From Amycolatopsis thermophila (GTDB lineage: Bacteria; Actinomycetota; Actinomycetes; Mycobacteriales; Pseudonocardiaceae): DNA of 64,000 nucleotides. A program made the position numbers and the translations under genes. Below are positions 24,399 through 32,673 of this stretch, piece after piece. Below the pieces are notes generated by a model. The model was not told where the DNA came from. It was given only the letters and a program-made list of their open reading frames with translations, and searched no databases. The stretch is taken from assembly GCF_030814215.1 (NCBI RefSeq), contig NZ_JAUSUT010000001.1:4774001-4838000 (forward strand), in the 5' to 3' direction. Within the stretch, counting starts at the first letter, position 1. Each line of letters begins with the position of its first letter.

Positions 24399-26333
24399 TC
24401 ACCGGCGTGCGAGCAGCGGGATGCGGCCCCCGGCGAGCACCGCCTCCACCTGCCGCGGCGAGAGCCGGTGCCGCAGGGCGATGTCGGTCTCGGTCGTGGT
24501 GTCCGTGGCCGTGATCTCCTCGCCCTCGGACAGCTGGGCGCGCACCCCGCGCAGCCGCAACACGTGCCCCTGCTCCACCCGGTCGTAATCCGCCGGGTCG
24601 GTGAACTCCAGCGCGAGGATCCCGAAGTTCGCCAGGTTCTGCCAGTGGATCCGCGCGAACGACTTCGCGACCACCGCCCGCAACCCGAGGTGCCGCGGCG
24701 TGATGGCCGCGTGCTCCCGCGACGACCCCTGCCCGTAGTTGTCCCCGCCGACCACGAAATGCCCCTCGTCGGCCGAGCGCGCCCGCTCCGGGTAGCTCTC
24801 GTCGACGCGGGTGAACGTGAAATCGGCCAGCTTCGGGATGTTCGAGCGGAACGGCAGCGCCGCGGCACCGGCCGGGGAGATCTCGTCGGTGGAGATGTTG
24901 TCGCCCACCTTCAGCAGGACCGGCCCCGCCATGTCGTCCGGCAACGGCGGGAAGTCCGGCAGCGACGAGATGTTCGGCCCCTTGACCAGCTCCTCCTTCG
25001 CCGCCTGTGCGGGCGGCAACGGCGGCACCAGCATCGCCGTGTTCACGGTGGCCCGCTCCGGCAGCTCGACCTGCGGGTATCCCATGTTCAGCTCGCGCGG
25101 ATCGGTGATCACCCCGGTCAACGCGGCCGCGGCAGCCGTCTCCGGTGAGCACAGCCAGACGCTGTCCTCCTTCGTGCCCGACCGGCCCGGGAAGTTCCGC
25201 GGGAACGTGCGCAGCGAGTTGTGCCCGGCCGCGGGCGCCTGCCCCATCCCGATGCACCCCAGGCACCCGGCCTGGTGCAGCCGCGCGCCGGCCTGCACGA
25301 GGTCCAGCGTCGCGCCCATCTTCGTCAGGTCCGCCAGGATCTCCCGCGAGGTCGGGTTGACGTCGAAGCTCACCGCGTCGCACGTCTGCCGTCCGCGCAC
25401 CATCGCGGCGGCGATCGCGAAGTCGCGCAACCCGGGGTTCGCCGACGAGCCGATCACCACCTGCCGCACCTCGGTGCCGGCCACCTCGCGCACCGGCACC
25501 ACGTTGTCCGGGGAGGACGGGCACGCGATCAAGGGCTCCAAAGTGGACAGATCGATCTCGTCCTCGAGGTCGTACACCGCGTCGGGGTCGGGCAGCAGCT
25601 CGGTGAAATCGTCCGCGCGGTCCTGTGCCCGCAGGAAGTCCAGGACCGCCTGGTCGGCGGGGAAGACCGTCGTCGTGGCGCCCAGCTCGGCGCCCATGTT
25701 CGCGATGACGTGCCGGTCCATCGCCGACAGCGACGCCAGCCCCGGCCCGTGGTACTCCACGATCCGGTTGAGGCCGCCCTTGACGCTGTGCCGCCGCAGC
25801 ATCTCCAGGATCACGTCCTTGGCCGACACCCACTCCGGCAGCGAGCCGGTCAGCCGCACGCCCCAGATCTCCGGCATCCGCAGGTACAGCGGCTCACCGG
25901 CGATCGCCATCGCGACCTCGAGCCCGCCGACGCCGATCGCGAGCATGCCGAGGGACCCGGCCGCGCACGTGTGCGAATCCGACCCGACCATCGTCGTGCC
26001 CGGCACCCCGAACCGCTGCATGTGCGTGGGGTGCGAAACCCCGTTGCCGGGCTTGGAGAACCAGAGCCCGTACCGGCGGCACGCCGAGCGCAGGAACGCG
26101 TGGTCCTCGGCGTTCTTCTCGTCGGCCTGCAGCAGGTTGTGGTCGACGTACTGGACGCTGACCTGGGTGCGTGCCCGGTCCAGCCCCAGCGCCTCCAGTT
26201 CCTGCATGACGAGCGTGCCGGTGGCGTCCTGGGTGAGGGTCTGGTCGACCCGCAGGCCGATCTCCCGGCCCGGCACCGGTTCCCCGGACACCAGGTGGGC
26301 GTCGATCAGCTTGCGGGCGACCGGTACCCCCAT
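24399..26333 (-). CDS. aconitate hydratase family protein (short, about 640-residue type)
   Basis: 644 residues from the ATG at 26333 with GGAGG upstream. The [4Fe-4S] ligands are visible as ACPSSPDN and the CxxC in HQAGCLGCIGMG, and the C-terminal swivel domain carries GGDNYGQGSSREHAA. The usual actinobacterial aconitase AcnA is about 900 residues; this is the shorter 'putative aconitase' type, so it may be an extra TCA enzyme or act on a related dicarboxylate. It starts 11 bp after the NDH-2 gene and is likely co-transcribed with it. Confidence 0.9.
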   Translation of the reverse strand: MGVPVARKLIDAHLVSGEPVPGREIGLRVDQTLTQDATGTLVMQELEALGLDRARTQVSVQYVDHNLLQADEKNAEDHAFLRSACRRYGLWFSKPGNGVSHPTHMQRFGVPGTTMVGSDSHTCAAGSLGMLAIGVGGLEVAMAIAGEPLYLRMPEIWGVRLTGSLPEWVSAKDVILEMLRRHSVKGGLNRIVEYHGPGLASLSAMDRHVIANMGAELGATTTVFPADQAVLDFLRAQDRADDFTELLPDPDAVYDLEDEIDLSTLEPLIACPSSPDNVVPVREVAGTEVRQVVIGSSANPGLRDFAIAAAMVRGRQTCDAVSFDVNPTSREILADLTKMGATLDLVQAGARLHQAGCLGCIGMGQAPAAGHNSLRTFPRNFPGRSGTKEDSVWLCSPETAAAAALTGVITDPRELNMGYPQVELPERATVNTAMLVPPLPPAQAAKEELVKGPNISSLPDFPPLPDDMAGPVLLKVGDNISTDEISPAGAAALPFRSNIPKLADFTFTRVDESYPERARSADEGHFVVGGDNYGQGSSREHAAITPRHLGLRAVVAKSFARIHWQNLANFGILALEFTDPADYDRVEQGHVLRLRGVRAQLSEGEEITATDTTTETDIALRHRLSPRQVEAVLAGGRIPLLARR

Positions 26334-26344
26334 CAGAACCTCCG

Positions 26345-27649
26345 CTACCCCCGGCTGGCCCGGACGAACTGCTCCCGCGGGTGGTGCTGCTCGCCGGTCG
26401 CGACGACCTGGCGCCGGAACGGCAGCGAGATCAGCCAGTCCGCGGCGATCCGCGTCTTGCGGTGCGCGGTCGGCATGGTCATCAGGTGGTAGGCGCGGTG
26501 CAGCGCCCACGCCGGCCAGCCCCGCAGCTTGACCCCGTAGATCTGTGCGACGCCCTGGTAGAGGCCCAGGCTGGCGACGGACCCGGCATAGGAGTGCCGG
26601 TAGCCCTCCAGCGGGCCGCCCCGCAGGGTCGCGACGATGTTCTTCGCCAGCACCACCGCCTGCCGCGACGCGTGCTGCGCCGACGGTGCGCACACCGCGC
26701 CCGGCTCCTTGCTGGTCACATCCGGCACGGCCGCCGCGTCGCCGGCGGAGAACACGCCCGGCGCGCCGTCCACCTCGAGTGTGGTCGCGCAGCAGACGCG
26801 GCCCTTGGGGTTGAGCGGCAGGTCGGTGTCGGCGAGCATCGGGCTCGGCTTGACGCCGGCGGTCCACACGATGGTGTCGGCGTCGAACTCGGTGTCGTCG
26901 CCCAGCACCACGTGGCAGTCCTCGCACGATTTGAGCGTCGTGCCGAGGTGGACCTCGAACCCGCGCTTGGTCAGCAGGCCGAGTGTGTAGGTCGCCAGCG
27001 ACGAGCTGACCTCCGGCATGATCCGGTCGGCCGCCTCGACCAGCACCCAGCGCAGCTCGGAGCGGTCGATGGCGTAGTCCTTCAGCGCGTGGCGGGTCAT
27101 GTCCTCCAGCTCCGCCATCGCCTCGATCCCGGCGTAGCCGCCGCCGACGAACAGGAACGTCAGCAGCTTGCGGCGCAGCTCCCGGTCCACCGTGCTGGCC
27201 GCGAGGTCGAGCCGGGACAGCACGTGGTTGCGCAGGTAGACGGCCTCCTCCAGGGTCTTGAAACCGATGCCGTGCTCGGCCAGGCCCGGGATGGGCAGCG
27301 TCCGGGACACCGACCCCGGCGCCACGACGAGGATGTCGTAGCCGATCTGCTCGACGTGCCCGTCGGCCACCCGCAGGGTCACCGACTTCGACGTCGTGTC
27401 GACGCCGGTCGCCTCGGCGGACATCACCTTGCAGCCGGGCAGGACCTCGCGCAGCGGCACCACCACGTGTCGCGGCTCGACGGAGCCGGCCGCGGCTTCG
27501 GCGAGGAACGGCTGGTAGGTCATGTAGGACCGCGGGTCGATGACGGTCAGCTGGGCTTCGTCGGCGGAGAGGCGCTTGCGCAGCTGCCTCGCCGTCGTGG
27601 CGCCCACGTAGCCGCCGCCGATGATCACGATCCTGGCCGGGTCACCCAC
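26345..27649 (-). CDS. NAD(P)/FAD-dependent oxidoreductase, type II NADH dehydrogenase (NDH-2)-like
   Basis: 434 residues. The N-terminal FAD motif VIIGGGYVGATTARQL, the second dinucleotide motif FLFVGGGYAGIEAMAEL, and the C-terminal FAD contact GVFSAGDAAAVPD are intact. The C-terminal 80 residues are amphipathic, as expected of a peripheral membrane protein. NDH-2 passes electrons from NADH to quinone without pumping protons. An 8-bp overlap with the small acidic gene, and the aconitase gene 11 bp after it, suggest one operon joining TCA flux with NADH oxidation. Confidence 0.88.
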   Translation of the reverse strand: MGDPARIVIIGGGYVGATTARQLRKRLSADEAQLTVIDPRSYMTYQPFLAEAAAGSVEPRHVVVPLREVLPGCKVMSAEATGVDTTSKSVTLRVADGHVEQIGYDILVVAPGSVSRTLPIPGLAEHGIGFKTLEEAVYLRNHVLSRLDLAASTVDRELRRKLLTFLFVGGGYAGIEAMAELEDMTRHALKDYAIDRSELRWVLVEAADRIMPEVSSSLATYTLGLLTKRGFEVHLGTTLKSCEDCHVVLGDDTEFDADTIVWTAGVKPSPMLADTDLPLNPKGRVCCATTLEVDGAPGVFSAGDAAAVPDVTSKEPGAVCAPSAQHASRQAVVLAKNIVATLRGGPLEGYRHSYAGSVASLGLYQGVAQIYGVKLRGWPAWALHRAYHLMTMPTAHRKTRIAADWLISLPFRRQVVATGEQHHPREQFVRASRG

Positions 27650-27872
27650 GCAGGGCCTCCTCGTCCGTCTCGTACTCCACTTCCCGCTGCTGCTCCGCGA
27701 CGTCCCCGGGGTCGGCCTCGGCCGGCAGGCCGGGCGACAGCCCGGTGCGCGGCGGCGGGTTCGTCACCTGCCGCTGCTCCAGCGCGTCCGCCTCGGGCGC
27801 CTCGGGATCGGGCGGCAGCGGGGACTCCTGCTCCAGCGCTTCGCGCACGGACTCCTCGTCGGGCTCGGTCAC
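27642..27872 (-). CDS. small acidic Glu/Pro-rich protein
   Basis: 76 residues, GTG start with a GGGAG ribosome site. It is almost entirely acidic and Pro-rich (EQESPLPPDPEAPEADALEQ), so probably disordered. It ends 8 bp inside the NDH-2 gene and is the first member of that operon. No family recognised. Confidence 0.6.
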   Translation of the reverse strand: MTEPDEESVREALEQESPLPPDPEAPEADALEQRQVTNPPPRTGLSPGLPAEADPGDVAEQQREVEYETDEEALRG

Positions 27873-27884
27873 CAGATCACTCCC

Positions 27885-28436
27885 TCAGTCGATTTCCGCG
27901 ACGGCGCGCTCGACGCCGGCGACCACGTCGGGGTGGCCCAGCGGCAGCGGTGCCGGGATGCGGTCGTCCTCGCCGCCGGTGCTGTGCGCCACCACGCGCA
28001 CCCGCACCCCGGATGCCGCCAGGCCGTCGATCCGCTCGCGGTGGTCGTTCTCCCAGTGCCGGTCCGCGGTCTCGCCGTGCCCCGGGGGCACGAACCGCTC
28101 GGCAGCCGGGTCCACCAGCAGCACCGAACGCACGGATCCGGTGTGCTGTTCGGCCAGCCGCAGCGCGCCGTCGGCGAACGGTCCGCTCGCCACCACGTGC
28201 ACCGTCTGGCCGGGCGGGTCGGACAGGATGTCGTCGGCCTGCGTCAGCCCGCCGTCCGCGGGCAGGCGGCACCACACGATCTGCCAGTCGTCCGTCTTGT
28301 CCCGCCACGTCGCAGGCAGGCCTTCGTGCTTGGCCAGCCCGGTCGGATCGAGCACCAGCACGGTCGGCCCGTCCGGGGTACCTTCGGTTACGGCGGCCGG
28401 GCCCTCGGCACGCACCGGGTCCGGGGAGTAGTTCAT
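27885..28436 (-). CDS. hypothetical protein, alpha/beta-hydrolase-like fold
   Basis: 183 residues from the ATG at 28436 (GAAAGGAGC upstream). It follows the alpha/beta-hydrolase order: TVLVLDPTG, then VHVVASGPFADGAL where the nucleophile elbow would be, then SVLLVDPAA. The elbow lacks the usual GxSxG; Ser-Gly-Pro replaces it, so catalysis is doubtful. It lies just upstream of the acidic-protein/NDH-2 operon in the same direction. Confidence 0.62.
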   Translation of the reverse strand: MNYSPDPVRAEGPAAVTEGTPDGPTVLVLDPTGLAKHEGLPATWRDKTDDWQIVWCRLPADGGLTQADDILSDPPGQTVHVVASGPFADGALRLAEQHTGSVRSVLLVDPAAERFVPPGHGETADRHWENDHRERIDGLAASGVRVRVVAHSTGGEDDRIPAPLPLGHPDVVAGVERAVAEID

Positions 28437-28514
28437 CAACCGCTCCTTTCTCCGGTCCCCGGCTACCCCGGGTACCGCCGCCCTACACGGATCACGTGCA
28501 GACAGGGGATGGAC

Positions 28515-28724
28515 ATGCGTGAGCACTTGCGGGAGGTCGCCGACTTCAACGTGCCGGTGACCTCGGCCGAGGACACCGAACTGATCGCCGACCAGCGCCG
28601 CCGCGCCGTGCGCGCGGTGGCTTCCGCGGCGCGCAGCGCGGAGGACTGCGCGCTGCTGCTGGACGCCCTCGGCCTCAAGCCGGGCGAGGGAGTCACGCCG
28701 GTTCCGGCCCAGCGACTGGGCTGA
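28515..28724 (+). CDS. small conserved-looking actinobacterial protein
   Basis: 69 residues. The ATG at 28515 is preferred over the one at 28509 because CAGGGG sits at the right distance. Helical and charged (EHLREVADFNVPVTSAEDTE, then RRRAVRAVASAARSAEDCAL), with no recognised domain; similar short proteins are common in this order, from memory. It is divergent from the hydrolase-like gene, 78 bp away. Confidence 0.58.
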   Translation: MREHLREVADFNVPVTSAEDTELIADQRRRAVRAVASAARSAEDCALLLDALGLKPGEGVTPVPAQRLG

Positions 28725-28796
28725 TCGGGTGTAAGCGGGGTGTAACGCTGGTCACGGTCGGCGCCGGGAGGGGAACGGCCCGGCCGTGATCGCGTT

Positions 28797-28823
28797 GCCA
28801 GTGGTGAGGCACCGACCACTGGC
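28797..28823 (+). promoter_or_regulatory. inverted repeat directly before the glutathione peroxidase ribosome site
   Basis: A perfect 9-bp inverted repeat GCCAGTGGT / ACCACTGGC with a 9-nt loop ends one base before the GGAGG ribosome site of the peroxidase gene at 28835. As DNA it could be an operator; as RNA it could form a hairpin next to the ribosome site. No known regulator is adjacent. Confidence 0.45.
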
Positions 28824-28834
28824 GGAGGTTTTCC

Positions 28835-29326
28835 ATGGCCCTGGCTGACATCGAGCTGCGCACGCTCGCCGGCGAACCCGCGACACTGGGCGGGCTGGGC
28901 CGCAAGGCGCTGCTCATCGTGAACGTCGCGTCCCGGTGCGGGCTGACCCCGCAGTACGCCGGACTGGAGCGGCTGCAGGAACGCTACGGCGACCGGGGGT
29001 TCTCCGTCGTCGGCTTCCCGTGCAACCAGTTCGCCGGCCAGGAACCGGGCTCCGCCGAGGAGATCGCCACCTTCTGCTCGGCCACCTACGGCGTCACGTT
29101 CCCGATGTTCTCCAAGATCGAGGTCAACGGGCCCGGCCGGCACCCGGTCTACGCCGAGCTGGTCGAGACGCCGGACGCCGAGGGGCAGCGCGGGGACGTG
29201 CAGTGGAACTTCGAGAAGTTCCTCGTCGACCCCGACGGCAAGGTCGTGGCCCGGTTCCGGCCGCGCACCGACCCGGAGGCCCCGGAGGTCGTCGAGGCCA
29301 TCGAGGCCGTCCTGCCCGCCGCCTGA
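28835..29326 (+). CDS. glutathione peroxidase-family thiol peroxidase
   Basis: 163 residues with GGAGG upstream. The catalytic Cys35 lies in NVASRCGLT; FPCNQFAGQE holds the resolving Cys and catalytic Gln, and WNFEKFL holds the catalytic Trp/Asn. It is a Cys-based, not Sec-based, enzyme and in actinobacteria probably uses thioredoxin or mycoredoxin rather than glutathione. It converges with the MarR gene. Confidence 0.9.
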   Translation: MALADIELRTLAGEPATLGGLGRKALLIVNVASRCGLTPQYAGLERLQERYGDRGFSVVGFPCNQFAGQEPGSAEEIATFCSATYGVTFPMFSKIEVNGPGRHPVYAELVETPDAEGQRGDVQWNFEKFLVDPDGKVVARFRPRTDPEAPEVVEAIEAVLPAA

Positions 29327-29328
29327 AT

Positions 29329-29349
29329 CGGTCAAAGTTTTGATGACCG
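29329..29349. terminator. hairpin between the peroxidase and MarR genes
   Basis: CGGTCA-N9-TGACCG, a perfect 6-bp stem just after the peroxidase stop, between convergent genes. Its core also reads TCAAA-N2-TTTGA, the same as a site upstream of the MBL gene, so it may be an operator as well. Confidence 0.4.
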
Positions 29350-29386
29350 TGGCGCGGTGGTGCGGTGAGCGGCGCCACTTCGCCGG

Positions 29387-29926
29387 CTAGAAGCGGCGTT
29401 TCGCTTCGAGTGCCGCCGAACTCGTCGTGAGCTTCTCGAGCAGTCCGATGAGGATGGTCTGCTCCGGCTTGGTGAGCGCGTGCGCCCACGCCTGCTCACG
29501 GGCGTTGTGCGCCTCGTATGCGCTGGTGATCGCCTCGTGGCCGGCCTCGGTGAGGGTCAGCAGCACCGCCCGCCGGTCGTGCTCGGCCTGCTTGCGCGAC
29601 ACCAGTCCGTCCCGTTCCAGCGTGTTGACCAGCGCCGACACGGCCGCGCGGCTCATCCCGGACAACCGCGCGACCCGTTTGGCCTCCATCGGCCCGGCCA
29701 GCCACAGCACGAACAGCACCCGGAAGCCGCCCCAGCTCCAGCCGCGCGGCCGGTGCACCGTGGACTCCCAGTCGTAGACGAGTGCGCTGGTCAGACGGTG
29801 CAACGTCAGGCCGAGGCGCATCGCGGTGGCGTCGACCGCGGGCAGCTCCGCGGTCGTCTTGGCGATCGCGTAGTCCACGAACGTCAGGTAGTCCAGCTCA
29901 TCGCGAGCAGCCGGGTCTGCGGTCAT
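29387..29926 (-). CDS. MarR family regulator of the adjacent aromatic operon
   Basis: 179 residues. The winged helix (MEAKRVARLSGMSRAAVSAL, LERDGLVSRKQAEHDRRAVL) is intact. The N-terminal 40 residues add an extra helix. It is divergent from the MBL/FAD-hydroxylase operon across about 150 bp containing the palindrome at 30046-30057. MarR proteins in this setting usually act as ligand-responsive repressors of aromatic catabolism. Confidence 0.9.
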   Translation of the reverse strand: MTADPAARDELDYLTFVDYAIAKTTAELPAVDATAMRLGLTLHRLTSALVYDWESTVHRPRGWSWGGFRVLFVLWLAGPMEAKRVARLSGMSRAAVSALVNTLERDGLVSRKQAEHDRRAVLLTLTEAGHEAITSAYEAHNAREQAWAHALTKPEQTILIGLLEKLTTSSAALEAKRRF

Positions 29927-30045
29927 GCGCTTCAGGCTAGGCCCCTGCGCGCCCCCCGTTCGACCAACGTCCGGGTTACCGCCGGGTTCGGGAAGTAGGC
30001 TTCCGTTACGGGGTGACCCGGGTTACGCTGACGTCCACCAAATAG

Positions 30046-30057
30046 TCAAAGGTTTGA
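30046..30057. promoter_or_regulatory. candidate MarR operator
   Basis: TCAAA-N2-TTTGA, 17 bp upstream of the GTG of the MBL gene and in the same divergent gap as the MarR gene. The same core occurs at 29332-29343. Repressor binding would sit just before the AAAGGAGGTG ribosome site. Confidence 0.45.
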
Positions 30058-30074
30058 TCAAAAGGAGGTGCGGG

Positions 30075-31037
30075 GTGGCTCAGAAGTCGTTCGCCTCGTC
30101 CGGCGACCTGACGGAGAAGGAACAGACCCTGGAGGTGCTCGACGACGGCGTCTACGCGCTCACCGCCGAAGGCGACCCCAACGTCGGCGCCATCGAGGGC
30201 GAGGACTTCCTGGTCTGCTTCGAGGCGCTGGCCACGCCGGTCGCGGCCCAGGACTGGCTCGCCAAGCTCCGCGAGCACACCGACAAGCCGGTGCGCTACC
30301 TCGTGCTCTCGCACTACCACGCGGTGCGCGTGCTGGGCGCGTCCGCGTTCGACGCCGAGGTGATCGTCGCGCACGAGAACACCCGCGCGCTGGTCGCCGA
30401 GCGCGGCAAGGAGGACTGGGAGAGCGAGTTCGGCCGCATGCCGCGGCTGGCCAAGGCCGCCGACTCGGTGCCCGGTTTGACCTGGCCGACCCTCACCTTC
30501 TCCGACCGGCTCACCATCGACCTCGGCGGTGACCGCGGCGACCTCGTCCTGCAGTACTGCGGCCGCGGGCACACCGAGGGCGACATCGTGGCCTGGCTGC
30601 CCCGGCAGAAGATCCTCTACGCCGGCGATCTGGTCGAGGCCGAGGCCGCGCTCTACACCGGCGACGCCTTCCACCGCGACTGGGCATCGTCCACTCTGGA
30701 CCGGGTGAAGGCCTTCGGCGCGGAGGCGCTGATCGGCGGCCGCGGCGCGGTCAGCCGGGGCCGGGACGCCGTCGACGCGGCGATCGAGCAGACCCGCGGC
30801 TTCCTCGACGTGATGATCCGCGAGGTCGGCGCCGTGCAGCGGGCCGGTGGCACGCTCAAGGAGGCCTTCGAGCGCACCCACGCGGCCCTGTCGCCGAAGT
30901 TCGGGCACTGGCCGATCTTCGAGCACTGCCTGCCCTTCGACGTTTCGCGCCTGTGGGACGAGCTGTCCGGCATCGAGCGCCCGGTGATCTGGACGGCGCA
31001 GCGGGACCGCGAGGTCTGGGACCAGCTGCAGGGCTGA
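30075..31037 (+). CDS. metallo-beta-lactamase-fold hydrolase with altered metal motif
   Basis: 320 residues from the GTG at 30075; the ribosome site AAAGGAGGTG is near perfect. It has the MBL order (LVLSHYHAVRVLG, CGRGHTEGDIVAW, LYAGDLV). The canonical HxHxDH reads HYHAVR, so the Asp and third His of the first metal site are replaced, suggesting one metal ion or a changed activity. It is the first gene of an operon with the FAD hydroxylase 3 bp downstream and the SDR after that, so it probably hydrolyses a ring-cleavage product. Confidence 0.85.
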   Translation: MAQKSFASSGDLTEKEQTLEVLDDGVYALTAEGDPNVGAIEGEDFLVCFEALATPVAAQDWLAKLREHTDKPVRYLVLSHYHAVRVLGASAFDAEVIVAHENTRALVAERGKEDWESEFGRMPRLAKAADSVPGLTWPTLTFSDRLTIDLGGDRGDLVLQYCGRGHTEGDIVAWLPRQKILYAGDLVEAEAALYTGDAFHRDWASSTLDRVKAFGAEALIGGRGAVSRGRDAVDAAIEQTRGFLDVMIREVGAVQRAGGTLKEAFERTHAALSPKFGHWPIFEHCLPFDVSRLWDELSGIERPVIWTAQRDREVWDQLQG

Positions 31038-31040
31038 GAC

Positions 31041-32642
31041 ATGACCACGACACGAGACCGCGCGGTGGCGGTGATCGGCAACGGACCGGTCGGGCAGACG
31101 ACCGCGCTGCTGCTGGCCAGGTGGGGCGTGCCGGTGCTGCTGCTGGACGGCCGCGCGGAACGCGACCTGGTCGGCTCCAAGGCGATCTGCCAGCAGCGCG
31201 ACGTGCTCGACGTGTGGGAGGCCGTGGGCGCCGGACGGCGCATCGCCGACGAGGGCGTCACCTGGACCACCGCGCGCACGTTCCACCGCGACCGCGAACT
31301 GTTCGCCTACGAGATGGCCGATCCGGGCGTCTCGGCGTTCCCGCCGTTCGTCAACATCTCCCAGGCCCGCACCGAGGAGATCCTGGACGAGCGGATCGCC
31401 GCCGAGCCGCTGATCGACGTGCGCTGGCGCCACCGGGTCACCGGCATCGCCCAGGACGTCGGCGGGGTGACCCTCACCGTCGACGGCCGCGGCGACCTGC
31501 GCGCCGCCTACGCCGTGGCGTGCGCCGGGGCGCGGGGTGACGACCTGCGCCGCGTGCTCGGTGTCGGCTTCGCCGGCCACTCCTTCGACGACCGGTTCCT
31601 CATCTGCGACATCCGCGCCGAGCTGCCCGGCTGGGCGCAGGAACGGCGGTTCTACTTCGACCCGTCGTGGAACCCGGGCCGCCAGGTGCTCATCCACCCG
31701 TGCCCGGACTCGACGTTCCGCATCGACTGGCAGGTCCCCGGCGACTACGACCTGGCCGCCGAGGAGGCCAGCGGCGCCCTCGACGCGCGGATCCGCGCGA
31801 TCATCGGGGACCGGCCGTACGAGATCGTGTGGAAGTCGGTCTACCGGTTCCACTCGCGGGTGGCCGAGCGGATGCGCGTGGGCCGCGTGCTGCTGGCCGG
31901 GGACTGCGCGCACCTGGTGTCGCCGTTCGGCGCGCGCGGCCTCAACTCCGGCGTCGGTGACGCGGAGAACGCCGCGTGGAAGCTCGCGTTCGTCCTGCAC
32001 GGGTGGGCGGGCGAGGAGCTGCTCGAGTCCTACCACGACGAGCGGCACGCGGCGGCGTGCGAGAACATCGCGGTCACCACGGCCACGATGGACTTCCTGG
32101 TCCCGCAGACCGACGAGCAGCACCACCGCCGCCGCTCGGTGCTCGAGGCCGCCGCCACCGACCCGGCGATGCGGGCCCAGGTCGACTCCGGACGGCTCGC
32201 CGAACCCTTCTGGTACACCGGGTCGCCGCTGACGACGCCCGATGACTCGCGGCCCTTCGCCGGGCGCCCCCCGCGCGGCGAGGTGCCTGCGGCGGGGCCG
32301 GGGATCCTGGTGCCGGACGTGCCGGTGTCGGTGACCGGTTCGGCGTGCAGCCGCTTCCGGGAACTGGCGCGCGACGGCGTCCTGCTGCTGGCCACCGACG
32401 GGGCCGACGTCGACCCGCCGGGGGACGTCCGGGCGCCGATGCGGACCCTGCGGCTGTCCGATGTCGACGTGACCGGCAAGCTCGCCGAAGCACTGGCCGC
32501 GCGGCCCGGCGAGGTGTGGGTGATCCGGCCGGACGCCTACGTGGCCGCGGTCGTCACCGATCCCGCCGGCCTCGCGGCGGCGGTGAACCGGGCGCTCGCC
32601 TGGCCGGTCACCGAACGTATCCTGCCCAACGCCGGCCGGTGA
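31041..32642 (+). CDS. FAD-dependent aromatic hydroxylase (phenol/MhpA type)
   Basis: 533 residues. The FAD motif AVIGNGPVGQTTALLLARWG is at the N-terminus, the second motif is CAGARGDDLRR, and the third GDCAHLVSPFGARGLNSGVG, all typical of group A flavoprotein hydroxylases such as 3-(3-hydroxyphenyl)propionate and phenol hydroxylases. A C-terminal thioredoxin-like region (residues 400-530) is present. It would add an OH to a phenolic ring using NAD(P)H and O2. It starts 4 bp after the MBL stop. Confidence 0.9.
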   Translation: MTTTRDRAVAVIGNGPVGQTTALLLARWGVPVLLLDGRAERDLVGSKAICQQRDVLDVWEAVGAGRRIADEGVTWTTARTFHRDRELFAYEMADPGVSAFPPFVNISQARTEEILDERIAAEPLIDVRWRHRVTGIAQDVGGVTLTVDGRGDLRAAYAVACAGARGDDLRRVLGVGFAGHSFDDRFLICDIRAELPGWAQERRFYFDPSWNPGRQVLIHPCPDSTFRIDWQVPGDYDLAAEEASGALDARIRAIIGDRPYEIVWKSVYRFHSRVAERMRVGRVLLAGDCAHLVSPFGARGLNSGVGDAENAAWKLAFVLHGWAGEELLESYHDERHAAACENIAVTTATMDFLVPQTDEQHHRRRSVLEAAATDPAMRAQVDSGRLAEPFWYTGSPLTTPDDSRPFAGRPPRGEVPAAGPGILVPDVPVSVTGSACSRFRELARDGVLLLATDGADVDPPGDVRAPMRTLRLSDVDVTGKLAEALAARPGEVWVIRPDAYVAAVVTDPAGLAAAVNRALAWPVTERILPNAGR

Positions 32643-32673
32643 GCCGCGGGGCCGGCACGTGAGAAGGAGGACG

